The notes under the pieces are model-generated. The model did not search any database. It was not told the DNA's origin and saw nothing but the letters and a program-made list of their open reading frames with translations. This document shows, piece by piece, positions 1-9,292 of a DNA stretch of 64,000 nucleotides. The stretch is from CAWAND01 sp963727915 (lineage in GTDB: Bacteria; Chloroflexota; Anaerolineae; Anaerolineales; E44-bin32). The stretch is from assembly GCA_963727915.1 (NCBI GenBank), contig CAVSID010000004.1, positions 496,001 through 560,000 of the forward strand, in the 5' to 3' direction. Numbering within the stretch: position 1 is the first letter of the stretch; each line of letters starts with the position of its first letter. A program made the translations under genes and the position numbers.

Positions 1-1658
1 CAAAGGACTTTGACTGTCTAAGGAAATGCCCGAGACCGAATCGATTCGCTCGGATATTTCTATCGTTTCCCTTGCTAGACTGTAGACCCGCACCCTGGTG
101 GTCTCAAATTTCCCCTCATACCAAACAAGGGAGGCTTCATCCTCGCTGAAGGTCAACTGACTGACCTGATAGCCCTGATCTATGGGAATAGTTCGGATGA
201 CACTCAACGCCCCGAGGTCCCAAATCGTGATCGGGCCCCCTGAACCGCATATGGCGAGCAACTGCCCGCTGGGGCTAAGAGCAAAATCGACCACCGCGTC
301 CTCAGAGACTGTCAATGACTGGTTCATTCTTCCATCTCGGGCTCCCCAGAATCTTGACCTCGCCGTCCGGGTCACCCGATACGACGAACTGCCCATCTTG
401 GGCAAACTGCACAGGTGCACTCGGGCCGACATACCAGTTCAAGGCACTTGCCTGCTTGTGGGTTCCGACATTCCAGACCTCAACCGAGTAAGCGGTCAGC
501 AAGGCGAGCCTGTCACCTTGTGGGGAGTAGGCTGCGGCGAGAGGCTCAGTGGGATATTCGGGAAGAGTGCTCTGCCTTGATCCGTCCGCCGAGCTTCGCG
601 TTTCCACAATGCCTTTGTAGCACGCCCCAGAATAGGATGACCATGCCCCGCAGTAACCGACCAACACGGATTGTCCGTCGGGAGAGAAGAGGGCAAAGTC
701 GACGCTGCCCTGTTCGGGAATATTGATTGTGTAAGTTGGGCTTCCGGACGGCACGGCGAAGACCATCACCCGGTCGGCGCCTGAAGTGGCTGAATTGTCA
801 TGCGAGTAGGAGCCAGCAATCACAATCGCTTCGCTCGAGCGGTTGAAATCCATAGATGCCACGCTCTCGAAACCGGTGTTGATCGAAGCTTCGACTTGGC
901 GCGACGCCACGTTGAAAATGGACAATCTTCCGGTGGCATCGACAGCAGCAAGACGTGAACCGTCACGGCTGAATCGGACACGCCGGACGAAGCTGTATGG
1001 CTGACGTTGAGGGTCATTGAGAGGTTGGAGAGGCGTCCAACGTACAGCGTCCCAAAGCAGAATCTCCCCACTGCTTGTTCCGGCAGCCAAGAAAGAGCCG
1101 GTCATGTCGAAATCCACATCGGTGACAGTTTTCAGCCCGAGAGGAAGCCCAACTAGTGGTTGGTCGCTTCCCAGGTTCCACACTTGGATCTCGCTGCTGC
1201 CGTTCCTGTTGCCGTGTGCTCCCCTAGTGAAGTTGCCATCGCTTGGGCTTACGGCCAGGTAGATAACCCAAGGTCCGGCGTCAAACTCGCGGGTTATCTC
1301 AAGGCTTTGAGCGTCGAGCATGTAGACTCCGCTAGATGTCCCAACCACGAGAGATGTTGCGTCTGGAGACCATGCTGCAATCTGCGGGATGCCATTGCCC
1401 AGCCTCCAGAGGGGGGTCATGGAGAGGTCCGGTTGGTTGATGGGCTGGCTGTCTGTTGGATGAGGGCAGGCGTGTAGGTGTCGCTGGCCGACTGGTTGGA
1501 GTCGTTGCCGACCGGCTGGTAGGAGGGGAAGAAGCTGGCCCTGTTTGCGACGGTGGACCGTAATCATCCTTGGAGCAGGCTGCGGCGCAGGTCGCTACAA
1601 CGGAAAGCGTCATGAGTACTTGCAAGATGTTTCCTGCCCGTTTCGATGAAGTCCTCAT
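1..1658 (-). CDS. WD40-repeat lipoprotein, cassette 8 (3' end off window, frameshifted)
   Basis: The ATG at 1658 is preceded by a GGGGGAAAAG purine run and lies 39 bp after attC7, the normal cassette position. The N-terminus is a lipoprotein signal peptide with a CAAAC lipobox (Cys about residue 28), then a Ser/Thr/Pro-rich linker. The rest is a series of WD40-like blades (motifs such as AAWSPDATSLVVGTSSG and VRRVRFSRDGSRLAAVDATG). The frame changes near 1470, inside the linker, and again near 325. After 325 another blade reads on (FALSPSGQLLAICGSGG) to the window edge, so the TGA at 302-304 is not the true end. The predicted role is an exported, membrane-anchored beta-propeller that binds other proteins; the ligand is unknown. 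The shifts look like sequence errors. Confidence 0.75.
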
Positions 1659-1696
1659 GCGCTCTTTTCCCCCGAAAAGATCAAACTTACCGAGCC

Positions 1697-1820
1697 TCCT
1701 AACGCCCTCGAGCTGATCGGCCGGGGTCATGCACCGCCTTGCCCCCGAGCCATCCTGAGCATACAACAATCAGGCCAAACTCGCCCAGAATCCCCGGTCC
1801 GATCCAGCGAGATGTTAGGC
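1697..1820 (-). repeat. attC7 recombination site
   Basis: This 124-bp site has core ends TCCTAAC (1697-1703) and GTTAGGC (1814-1820) on the plus strand. Its inner arms are GCTGATCGGCCGGGG and CCCCGGTCCGATCCAGC, which pair imperfectly with two extra bases in the second arm. It is nearly identical to the other array sites. The 1814-1820 core is complementary to the core that opens cassette 7 at 2415-2421. Confidence 0.92.
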
Positions 1821-1874
1821 AGATGTGGGTCCCCGTCATCATGGGCATATCGGACAGCTGGCCCCACCGAGTTC

Positions 1875-2390
1875 TCAACATTCGAACACCGACCAGCAAA
1901 TGTGGTTCCGTAGCCGCTGGTCGTCGAGTACAAGCTCACGAATCGCCTCCGGAAGCTGGTCGCGTTGCCAGCGGCACTCAAGTCGCCCTGCGCCCTCACC
2001 CTCTCCTTCCGGTGCGGCAGCACGTGCGGCCTTGATGGCATAGGCGGCCGCACCGAGCTCGTGGGCTGCGACATGGGCCACAGCTGCCGCTTGCCCAGCA
2101 GCGTATGCTGCGTTCCGAGCGGCTCCATTCAGCTTCCTTGCAGCAGCCATAGCATGGCCGCCCGCTGCACGAGTCTCCATCATCTTGGTTTCGCCGCGCG
2201 TCCATGCCCGAATTTGCTCGATCGCCTGACGCGGTCGTGGATCCTCAGGTTGCTCCGACTCGAAGAGGTGCAGAACGTGCTCTGCGCACGCGGCCGCCCA
2301 AATGGCCAGGAGCCGATGATCGGAGTCCGTGAGCGTCCCTCCTCGGCGAATGGTAATGAAGCGGGTGTCGCGATCTTTGGGCAGGATCAT
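1875..2390 (-). CDS. Imm5-like putative immunity protein, cassette 7
   Basis: This 171-residue protein starts at the ATG at 2390, with a GGAAGGGG Shine-Dalgarno, 25 bp after attC6. It ends 55 bp before attC7, so it fills its cassette in sense orientation. It opens with a basic/acidic stretch, then HRLLAIWAAACAEHVLHLFE, then an Ala-rich helical half with repeated AAxA and AHELGAAAYAIKAA segments. This pattern matches proteins annotated as putative immunity protein (Imm5-like domain). The family assignment is from memory of the pattern. No toxin gene accompanies it, so a lone antitoxin or decoy role would be speculation. The reading frame is intact. Confidence 0.65.
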   Translation of the reverse strand: MILPKDRDTRFITIRRGGTLTDSDHRLLAIWAAACAEHVLHLFESEQPEDPRPRQAIEQIRAWTRGETKMMETRAAGGHAMAAARKLNGAARNAAYAAGQAAAVAHVAAHELGAAAYAIKAARAAAPEGEGEGAGRLECRWQRDQLPEAIRELVLDDQRLRNHICWSVFEC

Positions 2391-2414
2391 TATTGACCCC
2401 TTCCTGTTGCATCT

Positions 2415-2538
2415 GCCTAACGCCCTCGAGCTGATCGGCCGGGGCCACTCACCGCCTTGCCCCCGGCACGTCCTGAGCATACAACAATCACGCCAAACTC
2501 GCCCAGCATCGCCGGTCCGATCCAGCGAGATGTTAGGC
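2415..2538 (-). repeat. attC6 recombination site
   Basis: This 124-bp site has perfect consensus cores GCCTAAC (2415-2421) and GTTAGGC (2532-2538). Its arms CTGATCGGCCGGGG and GCCGGTCCGATCCAGC leave the second arm with extra unpaired bases, which sets minus-strand orientation. Cassette 7 begins at its low-coordinate end. Confidence 0.95.
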
Positions 2539-2900
2539 TGATTGGAGCAATACGACAAGCAGGGCCAGGGCGAAGCACCGGCACTCGCCTCCATGATGCT
2601 TGCTGCTAGTCCAGGGCGCTACCACATGCCCCCATCCAGCCTTGGGGCCTCCGGCTTGTTGGGTCGAATGTCATTCTCTGGCTGAGGAATTACCACGCTC
2701 CGCCAACCGCTGGCCGCTAGCCTATTCAGGTTCTTGGATGGAGAAGGTCAGCTGGAAAATCGCTCGGTGCTTGATCTGCAACTGATGAACTCTAGCCCAT
2801 TTGTGGTACGATCAATATCTCCCCCCTCAAACATCCAAGCTGGTATGCCCCAGAAACTCGAACCGCTCCGGGTTATCGCGCCCATGGAGGCGCATATTGC
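2539..2900. other. Non-coding part of cassette 6 upstream of the reversed gene
   Basis: These 362 bp lie between attC6 and the plus-strand membrane-protein gene. No coding region is convincing. A plus-strand open frame at 2600-2785 has no family signature and no good ribosome binding site. Because the gene at 2901 runs against the array, its promoter should lie here. The AT-richer part around 2770-2820 (TTGATC near 2772, TACGAT near 2808) is the only hint. Confidence 0.4.
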
Positions 2901-4380
2901 ATGACAAGCCTTGGAATTGACCGGCGTGTAGCTCGATGGAATGAGATCGGTCTGCGATCTGCCCGCATCATGCTCATGCTATTTGGATTGTCCCTCCTTC
3001 TTTTTTGGGTAGCCAGCCTGCCTGAGTTCTTCCGCCGCTCCTCCATGCTAACTGTCACGACTCTTGTGAGGGCTGGTGAGGTGCTAGCCAGCAACGGGTT
3101 AGTTCTGGGAGCAGCCGCCGAACGAGGTTTCCCCTTAGTTACATATCTGGGCTATCAGATTGGCATCTGGCTGCTCAGCGTTGGAGTGTTTTTTGCTGTA
3201 GCTGGGTTGATCCTGTTGAAAAGCAAAAGATCGTGGTTTGGTTGGCTAACAGCGCTGGTGCTCGTCGGTCTTGCTACGGGCAGCATGACCAGCATCATGT
3301 ACGTCGTGCAACCGCCAAGGAGCATCATGATTGCGGTTGAAGCCGCAGGGTGGTTGGTTTGGCCATTGCTATTTCTGTGGGCGTATCTCTTTCCAAGCGG
3401 AGGCGGATCGCCTCGCTGGACCCGGTTCCCAACCGTGCTGCTGTTGGTTGTCGTTGTAGGTCTCATTGTAGTCGAGTTTCTTGCGAGCCAAGGAACGCCG
3501 CCGATGGGCATCGTCCTGGCTCCTCAAATCGCCCCCCTCTTGGTGGCCGTCTTGCTGGGTCTGATTGTCTATTCGCAGATCTACCGATACCGTAAGGTCT
3601 ACGGGACGATTGAACGTGAACAGGTGAAGTGGTTCTTGTTCGCAATTTCCGTCCTATTGTTGCAGGTTGTGCTATTCGCATTGACGGGAGTCTTTGGCAT
3701 TACGCCATCAGCCATAGCAACGGATCTTGCCGGGTTACTGCCTCTCTTGCTCCCTGTTTCATTGGGCTTCGCCATATTGCGTTACCACCTCTATGACATT
3801 GACCTAATCCTGAATTGCACGATTGTCTATGTCCCCCTCACCGCATTCATGGCGGGGTTGATCGCCGTCGGCGCCAAACTGTCCCAAACGGCATTTGTCG
3901 GAGTCACAGGCCAACAATCAGATGCGGTCCTAGTGGTAGCTACATTCCTGGTTGTTTCCGTGTCCACGCCGATCAAGCTCCGTTTGCAAGGATTTGCTGA
4001 TCAATATTTCAAAGAAAGCGTGGACGCAGAGCACCGTCTGAGCTCGTTCTCGAAACGTGTGGCTGATGTGATCGAAGTATTGGATCCCAAACGGATGGGC
4101 CCTCGTTTTGTTCAAGAGTGTGTTGTAGCGCTGGGGGCAGAAGGGGGGGCACTCTACCATACTGTAAACACTCAGCCTAGCCTGATTTTCAAGAGCACAG
4201 GCTGGGTTGGCTTATCCGTACTTGACATATTGATGAGTGACGATTTGGGGAATCTCGGGATGATCTCATTCGGAAGGAAGAAGTCAGGCGCACCTTACTC
4301 TGACGGCGACCGGAAAGCGGTTGAAGGCTCTTGCAAATGTTGTCGCACCGGCACTCGGCTGGGAATGCCAAATCGAGTAA
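2901..4380 (+). CDS. ComP-like multi-pass membrane sensor protein, cassette 6 in reverse orientation (frameshift)
   Basis: The protein has about 490 residues. The N-terminal 300 contain roughly eight hydrophobic segments. These lead into the conserved block ILRYHLYDIDLILNCTIVYV typical of the membrane part of ComP-like histidine kinases and related sensors. The second half resembles a GAF-like cytoplasmic domain (LGMISFGRKKSGAPYSDGDR). One base is extra near 4326. After correction the protein ends ALGWECQIE with TAA at 4378-4380, 29 bp before attC5; uncorrected it reads through the attC. No kinase core or output domain follows, so it may need a partner. It is the only cassette gene opposed to array direction and presumably uses its own promoter. 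Confidence 0.7.
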
Positions 4381-4408
4381 CGCCTGTAAGGATGCCGGCT
4401 CACGATCA

Positions 4409-4532
4409 GCCTAACGCCTCCGAGTTGATCGGCCGGGGCCACGCTCCGACCCGCCCCCGAGCCGCCCTGAGCATACAACAATCACGCCAAACTCTCCCCG
4501 CATCCCCGGTCCGATCCAGCGAGATGTTAGCC
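4409..4532 (-). repeat. attC5 recombination site
   Basis: This 124-bp site has cores GCCTAAC (4409-4415) and GTTAGCC (4526-4532). Its own two ends do not match each other. The 4526-4532 variant is the exact complement of the core opening cassette 5 at 5375-5381, the footprint of insertion as a circle. Confidence 0.94.
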
Positions 4533-4560
4533 AGCAGAATAGTTGAATTGAGATCAGTAT

Positions 4561-5355
4561 TCACGCAAAACCCCTAACACCCCAGGCCCTTGCCTGCATG
4601 ACAATCGTCCCGTCATATTCCATGATAAGGCGACTTCTTAGGCTTTCCTTCAGATGGCGGCGCTCATCCTTGCTAAGGCTGCTCACGTAGCTCGGAGCCG
4701 GGCCAACAGCGCCCAGGAATGGATCCCAAAAGTCCGAGAACCCGTTGAACTTGGTCAAGGTTTCAAGGGCTACGACCTCCACGTCCTTGAGCCCGGCTGT
4801 TGTGAAGAGCGATCGCAAGGGGTCAGGCGCACAGAGCGGAAATCGGATCCCCTCGTCGAGGTTGGCGGCATTCGGATGTAGCGCCACCGCTGCATCCCAG
4901 AATGCGCGCGAGGAATTGCATTCCCCCCGAATAGTCCCAGACATATGCAGCGAGCAGACCGTTCATCGTCATTCGCTCGACTAATGACCGGACCATTGAC
5001 TAGGCTGCTCAATAAAGTTCAGGACCAATCCGGAGGCGCAACAGTCAAATTGACGTGGCTGCACCGGAAGATCCTCCATCCTTCCCACTTGAAAGGCGAC
5101 CCGAGGGTCGCGAATTCTCTCACGTGCGATCTGGAGCAGCGCATTTGAGGGGTCGCATGCCAGGATAGAGGCGGGGCCCGCATGCTCGATTATGGCTTCT
5201 GTCAGAGCCCCAGTGCCGCATCCGAAGTCAAGCCACCGAAGTCCCGCTCTGGGCTCGATCCAGCGAAGGAACTCGGTCGCCGTTTGGCGACTCCACCTAC
5301 CCATGAAATGGTCGTAGGAACTCGCGGATTCCCAACCATCATCCACCAGTTTCAA
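4561..5355 (-). CDS. Class I SAM-dependent methyltransferase, cassette 5 (two frameshifts)
   Basis: The ATG at 5355 lies 20 bp after attC4, and the stop at 4561 lies 29 bp before attC5. Motif I is WLDFGCGTGALTEAI, the SAM-binding glycine loop. Motif II is ACDPSNALLQIAR, and motif IV-like VLNFIEQP follows. The C-terminal half (YVWDYSGGMQF, then FWDAAVALHPNA and PLCAPDPLRSLF) matches COG2226-like methyltransferases. The frame changes near 4990 and again near 4900. Reading through both gives about 264 residues with no conserved part missing. The substrate cannot be told from sequence. Both shifts are probably base-call errors. Confidence 0.8.
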
Positions 5356-5374
5356 GCCTCTTACTCTTTCTGCT

Positions 5375-5498
5375 GGCTAACGCCCTCGAGCTGATCGGCC
5401 GGGGTCACACTCCGTCCTTCCCCCGACCCGTACTGAGCATACAACAATCACGCCAAACTCGCCCAGCATCCCCGGTCCGATCCAGCGAGATGTTAGGC
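5375..5498 (-). repeat. attC4 recombination site
   Basis: This 124-bp site has cores GGCTAAC (5375-5381) and GTTAGGC (5492-5498), with the standard arms. It closes cassette 4 and precedes cassette 5. An IS481-family element sits 18 bp beyond its high-coordinate end. Confidence 0.94.
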
Positions 5499-5516
5499 AG
5501 AATGCAGGGTACAGTC

Positions 5517-5533
5517 TGAGGACATGGGTAACA
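5517..5533 (+). repeat. IS481 left terminal inverted repeat
   Basis: TGAGGACATGGGTAACA pairs with the right repeat at 6838-6854 with two mismatches. A second motif copy (GGACATCGGTTACA) lies just inside at about 5544-5557, overlapping the end of the transposase gene. Confidence 0.8.
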
Positions 5534-5553
5534 CATTATTATAAGGACATCGG

Positions 5554-6760
5554 TTACACTCGTTCGGCCCGATCGACCTGCCTTCGGCTCACCCCGATCT
5601 TCGACACAATATCCTGCATTCGCCCTTCCCGCAAATCATAGCGCCCGATCTGGTAGAAGCAGAAGTACACATCAAACACGCCGTCATCCACCTCCTCTAA
5701 GCCGACAAAGTCCTCCTGCGGCGTGTTGCTCACGAAGATCTGCTTCCTCAGCACCCGGATCGTCCCTGACCGGCTCACCCTCCGCACCAGGTAGTGCCCC
5801 GGGTACTCGTAGGTCTCGATCTTCCGGGGCATGGCCCGGGTGGATGGCCGGTACACCTCCGCCGGCCGCTTCATCCCCAGCGCTTCATGCGGCCGCTCCT
5901 GGTTGAATTCCTGAAGGAAGTGCATCCAACTTCTTCTGTTGGCCCCGCAGGCTGACGCTGGTGGGATCGTTGCCTCCTCCTTAAGCGTCTTGTGCATCCG
6001 CTCGTGCACCCCGTTCTGCTGGGGCTTCCCAGGCTCGATCAGCTCCGGGTAGATCCCGAGCTTGATGAACCACACTGAGAGCTGGGACAGCCTGGCCAGC
6101 GCATTCGAGGCGAACGGCACCCCGTTGTCGGTCCGGATCCGGTTCGGCAGCCCGTAGGTCTCGAAAAGACGCCTGAAATGTGCCTGGGTGCGCTCCAGCG
6201 AGATCGCCGGATGCGCATCGCAGCCCAGCAGATATCGGCTCGCCAGGTCGCTCACCGTCAGCGGGAAGCAGTACGTCCCGTTCTTCAGCCGGAACTGCCC
6301 CTTGTAGTCGGCCGCCCAGATGTCGTTCGGCCCGCTGCAGGCCGGGTCTTCGGACAGCCAGGATGCGCCCTCCGGTGGCGCCGCCGTGGGCTTCACCAGC
6401 CGCTTCCGACAGGATCCTGGCCACCGTCGACGACCGCCGGCAGGTGCCTGCCCATGCTCCCGCGGCACGCATCAACGCCAGCAGCTTCTTCGGCCCCCAG
6501 CGGGGATGCGCCTTCCGCAGCTTCGACCAGCTCGCTGGACGATGGCGCCCTGCCGTCTGCCATGGGCAGCTCTCCGGCCGGCGCGACAGCTCTTCAAGCC
6601 CTGCCAGGCCTCGCTCCCGGTATCGGTTGATCCACTTATGCGCTGTCTTTCTGGAGATGCTGAACCGTTCGGCCAGCTCCGTCACGGAGTAGTAGTTCAG
6701 CACGTGGTCTTCGATAAATCGCTGCTTCTGCTCGCTCACGGTAACACCTTCCCAGGGCAT
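5554..6760 (-). CDS. IS481-family transposase (frameshifted)
   Basis: The start at 6760 opens MPWEGVTVSEQKQRFIED, then a helix-turn-helix (ELAERFSISRKTAHKWINRY) and a linker ending HPRWGPKKLLALM. The catalytic core follows: WAADYKGQF (first Asp), RIRTDNGVPF (second Asp) and QQNGVHERMHKTLKEE (Glu). The tail has the small beta domain usual for IS481 (HYLVRRVSRSGTIRVL). The frame changes near 6410, so the helix-turn-helix and the DDE core lie in different frames as written. Another local disturbance around residues 65-75 is possible. The corrected product is about 400 residues. Whether the copy is active depends on whether the shift is real. Confidence 0.85.
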
Positions 6761-6837
6761 CGGCTCACCTCCTTCTAATCAAGAAAGTGTCACCGATGTC
6801 CTGAGAATTTGTGTTACCGATGTCCTTGAGAAGATTT

Positions 6838-6854
6838 TGTTACCTATGTCCTGA
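6838..6854 (-). repeat. IS481 right terminal inverted repeat
   Basis: TGTTACCTATGTCCTGA on the plus strand is the outermost of three similar motifs at this end (also 6812-6829 and 6788-6804). The repeat lies 38 bp beyond the stop of the neighbouring cassette gene. Confidence 0.8.
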
Positions 6855-6891
6855 TTTGGTTCACGGCCGTCCGGCAAAGATGTCCCGAAAG

Positions 6892-7400
6892 TCACATTCC
6901 TGTCCTAACCCTTGCCTTCACGGCCCGTATCACTCTGATCGAACCAACGACAACGAGAGCAACCGAGGCGATCAGGACCCCCAGAAGTAGGCCGACCCCA
7001 CCTGTGCAAATCGGAAAGGCCCGAAAGAGTCGCTGCCGTGGAGGTGTTGCCCAACCCGATAAGGGTCAGGGGCGAAAAGACGAACCCGATCTCAACACCA
7101 ATCAAGACAACTGCAGCGAAGATCCACAATAGAATCGAAAGGAGCCTATGGCCAGAGATGAAAGGCCTCAGCCCGTGTCTGGTCGCCAAGTTGCCTGTTC
7201 GCGATCCCGAGCACGACACCGACTATTGGCAGAACGAAGAAGACAGCAGAACCCGCGGCGAGAAGAAGCGGTGGATGATCGTGGGAAGGGTCGAACACAA
7301 AGAGGATCGTCATCCACAAGGGGATAGAGACCGGGAAAAGTATCGCGCCGCCAATGACCCCGGCTAACACCGGAACGGGAGATGTCAATTTGTCATTCAT
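6892..7400 (-). CDS. Small four-helix membrane protein, cassette 4 (two frameshifts)
   Basis: The ATG at 7400 lies 9 bp after attC3, typical for a cassette gene. The protein begins MNDKLTSPVPVLAGVIGG and has hydrophobic segments in all parts: VLAGVIGGAILFPVSIPLW, AAGSAVFFVLPIVGVVLGI, LLSILLWIFAAVVLIGVEIG and GVGLLLGVLIASVALVVVG. The segments lie in three frames, with shifts near 7180 and 7015. With both corrected the product is about 169 residues and ends at TGA 6892-6894. It is not a recognised family. The even spacing of membrane segments across frames argues for sequence error rather than decay. Confidence 0.6.
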
Positions 7401-7408
7401 GAGAATGC

Positions 7409-7532
7409 GTCTAACACCCTCGAGCTGATCGGCCGGGGTTGCTCAACGACAAGCCTCGCCGACGATGCGAGAATACATCAACCAGGCCAAACGCGCACCG
7501 CTTCCCCGGTCCGATCCAGCGAGATGTTCTTC
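7409..7532 (-). repeat. attC3 recombination site
   Basis: This 124-bp site has core GTCTAAC (7409-7415) and an unusual GTTCTTC (7526-7532). The odd core is exactly complementary to GAAGAAC at 7983-7989, which opens the same cassette. The variant therefore belongs to cassette 3 and is not random decay. Confidence 0.9.
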
Positions 7533-7982
7533 GGCCGATGAGCTACCTCATCCCTTTCGTTGCGAGATAGCTTGAGATTCATCAACTCGGGCCGCCACCT
7601 GCCCAAAACTGTCGATTGTGAAGTTCTTCACAAGCGGGCTGGTGACGAGCGGGAATAGGTCAATGCGATGTTGGCACTTGACCCTTGGCCGCACCTGCCC
7701 CCGAGCTCCCTTTTCGGTTGGCCGCCGCAAGCTCTGGTTGGCTTAATCTGCCAGGCGGCTGCCGGCTCGACACAAACTCTCCAGCGAAGCTCCTGCTGCT
7801 CTCGGCCCAGGAAAGGCTTCCTGATATCCCAAGCAGGACCAACAAGAATCGCCAACAAGCTTGCTATTTACTGCGGGCGAAGCAACTCTCTGACCTGCCC
7901 GACCTGGCACCGAGATGGTGCTCGAAGATCTACGCCTGCGATAATTAATCCATGTTCCAAGGAGCCAGACGGTCCCTCGGCC
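7533..7982 (-). other. Cassette 3 body, no confident gene
   Basis: These 450 bp lie between two attC sites. On the minus strand there is a signal-peptide-like stretch around 7845-7800 (LVLLGISGSLSWAES) followed by a Ser/Pro/Ala-rich segment. A different frame nearer attC3 ends SFGQVAARVDESQAISQRKG with a stop at 7548. Together they could be one short exported protein broken by indels. No frame is open across the cassette and no family is recognised. Confidence 0.35.
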
Positions 7983-8107
7983 GAAGAACGCCTCCGAGCT
8001 GATGGGCCGGGGTCACTCAACGCTGCTTCCCCATGCCCAGCCCGATCATATAACGCCTGCTCCAAATTCGCCCCGCATCCCCGGTCCCATCGAGCGAGAT
8101 GTTAGGC
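7983..8107 (-). repeat. attC2 recombination site
   Basis: This 125-bp site has cores GAAGAAC (7983-7989) and GTTAGGC (8101-8107). Its arms GCTGATGGGCCGGGG and CCCCGGTCCCATCGAGC show two compensating-type changes relative to the other sites. The central part is somewhat diverged. Confidence 0.88.
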
Positions 8108-8601
8108 TGATGACTTGATTCTAGTACCACGTGGTCGACCCCGTCGATCGTCTGAGTGGGAACCGAACTGACAGAGATTTCGCCGTCTGGGCTGACTGAA
8201 AGAGTAAAGGTTCGGGTCGAAGTACTTGCTCTAAGCCTTCGGACCATGACGAGCTAAGTTCCACCGTAACGACATATGGGTTAGAGATCCAGCGCGATAA
8301 CGTTCATGAACATCGTCATCCCTAGTGACCTTAGGCCGAGATTGTGACGGCAAGCCTAGAGCTTTGCTGTATGCCAGGTGGGCTCTTGGGTGAACATCAT
8401 GACGGTCATTTCACTCTTCAAGATACAATGGATTCGAGAGCTTAGAGATAGTCGCCTGAGTGGCAAAGATCGTAGACTGCAAGTTCGTCGGTGGTTGGTT
8501 CTGCACATGCGCAGCAATTCGCATGAGCCAATCGAAGGCTGCAGTCCTCGAATGGTTCCACGGACTGCGTTTGCGAGCATGCCGGATCGAGGGTTTTAGC
8601 C
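8108..8601 (-). other. Cassette 2 body, no confident gene
   Basis: Only short minus-strand fragments are visible in these 494 bp. One contains RIAAHVQNQPPTNLQSTIF (about 8525-8465). Another, close to attC2, reads TFTLSVSPDGEISVSSVPTQ and runs up to the site. They may be the two ends of one frameshifted protein of about 130 residues. No domain is recognised and no ribosome binding site decides a start. Confidence 0.3.
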
Positions 8602-8740
8602 GGCTAACTGCCCTCGAAGCTGGATCGAGCACGGGGCCATTCACCACCCTGCCCCCGATCTATGTTGGTATCTGACACAACGATCAAGCCCATACGCGCT
8701 CCGCTGAAACTCGGTAATGATCCAGCCGTAGATGCTTGGG
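8602..8740 (-). repeat. attC1, decayed recombination site
   Basis: The low-coordinate half is recognisable (GGCTAAC at 8602-8608, then GCTGGATCGAGCACGGGG). The other half survives only as CTCGGTAATGATCCAGC with GATGCTTGGG where GATGTTAGGC is expected. The site is longer than the others (about 139 bp). A further GTTAGCG at 8814-8820 could be a displaced core. Recombination here is probably impaired. Confidence 0.6.
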
Positions 8741-8825
8741 TACAGTCTCCTCGAGACCCGTGCTTCTGTTGAACAGATACCCGACATCGAGATGTCGGCC
8801 CATTCGTCGAATTGTTAGCGAGATT

Positions 8826-9172
8826 TCACGGGAGTGGGGAAGTCGACATACCTGCGCGTTGAGCGCTTAGCCAACGTGCCATGTGCAGGTTCGCACACCA
8901 GATCTCCACAAGCTCGTATGGTGGCAGTTCGCATACTGTGCCCAACATGCCTGGATCATTTGTCAGCAGCAAGGCGGAAGATCTGAGGTCGGGAATGTTT
9001 GGAGCGGTGGCTGGAATGAGAAAAGGGTCGGAGGTCTCCTCGGCGAGCTGCCCAAGCGTGGCAAAGGTCAACAAAGCCAATAAGTGATAGGAGAACAGCT
9101 GCGCCAATTAGCGGCCCAACGGATGGCGCTGAACTCGCTGGACGAGGATTCAGAAGTGTCAGAAGTAGCCAT
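8826..9172 (-). CDS. Hypothetical protein, cassette 1 next to attI (probable frameshift)
   Basis: A possible start at 9172 opens MATSDTSESSSSEFSAIRWA. The frame then closes unless shifted near 9100. After the shift a continuous frame includes LLALLTFATLGQLAEETSDP and ELPPYELVEIWCANLHMARW, ending at 8826. One hydrophobic segment is present. No family is recognised. Being first after attI, it would be the best-placed cassette for expression from an integron promoter, but no such promoter is clear. Confidence 0.35.
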
Positions 9173-9292
9173 CTCGGCACGTCTAAGAGACCATGAGTGA
9201 TTCGGTGAGGTATAGAATTAGCCTGGTCAGTCCCTTGCAACGGTCAGAGCATTGGAGTTCTGTTAATGCAGGCCAACGGATAGGATGCATCA

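Larger units (their letters stand above)
5517..6854 (-). mobile_element. IS481-family insertion sequence inside cassette 4
   Basis: The element is about 1338 bp and bounded by imperfect 17-bp terminal inverted repeats, TGAGGACATGGGTAACA at 5517-5533 and its near complement at 6838-6854. Extra copies of the GGACATNGGTAACA motif lie inside both ends (5543-5557, 6788-6804, 6812-6829), probably transposase-binding repeats. It contains one transposase gene. No target duplication is obvious at the junctions. It lies between the membrane-protein gene of cassette 4 and attC4, so it enlarged the cassette without destroying gene or site. Confidence 0.88.

Noticed and set aside
2600..2785. 61-residue plus-strand open frame in cassette 6
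   Set aside because: No ribosome binding site, no family, and composition like non-coding sequence.
5554..6760. Programmed frameshifting in the IS481 transposase
   Set aside because: IS481 transposases are normally one frame, and many neighbouring genes have similar shifts; no slippery site was seen.
1697..8107. The regularly spaced 124-bp repeats as a CRISPR array
   Set aside because: Units are far too long and widely spaced, they are imperfect palindromes with GTTRRRY/RYYYAAC ends, and no cas gene is present. They fit attC.
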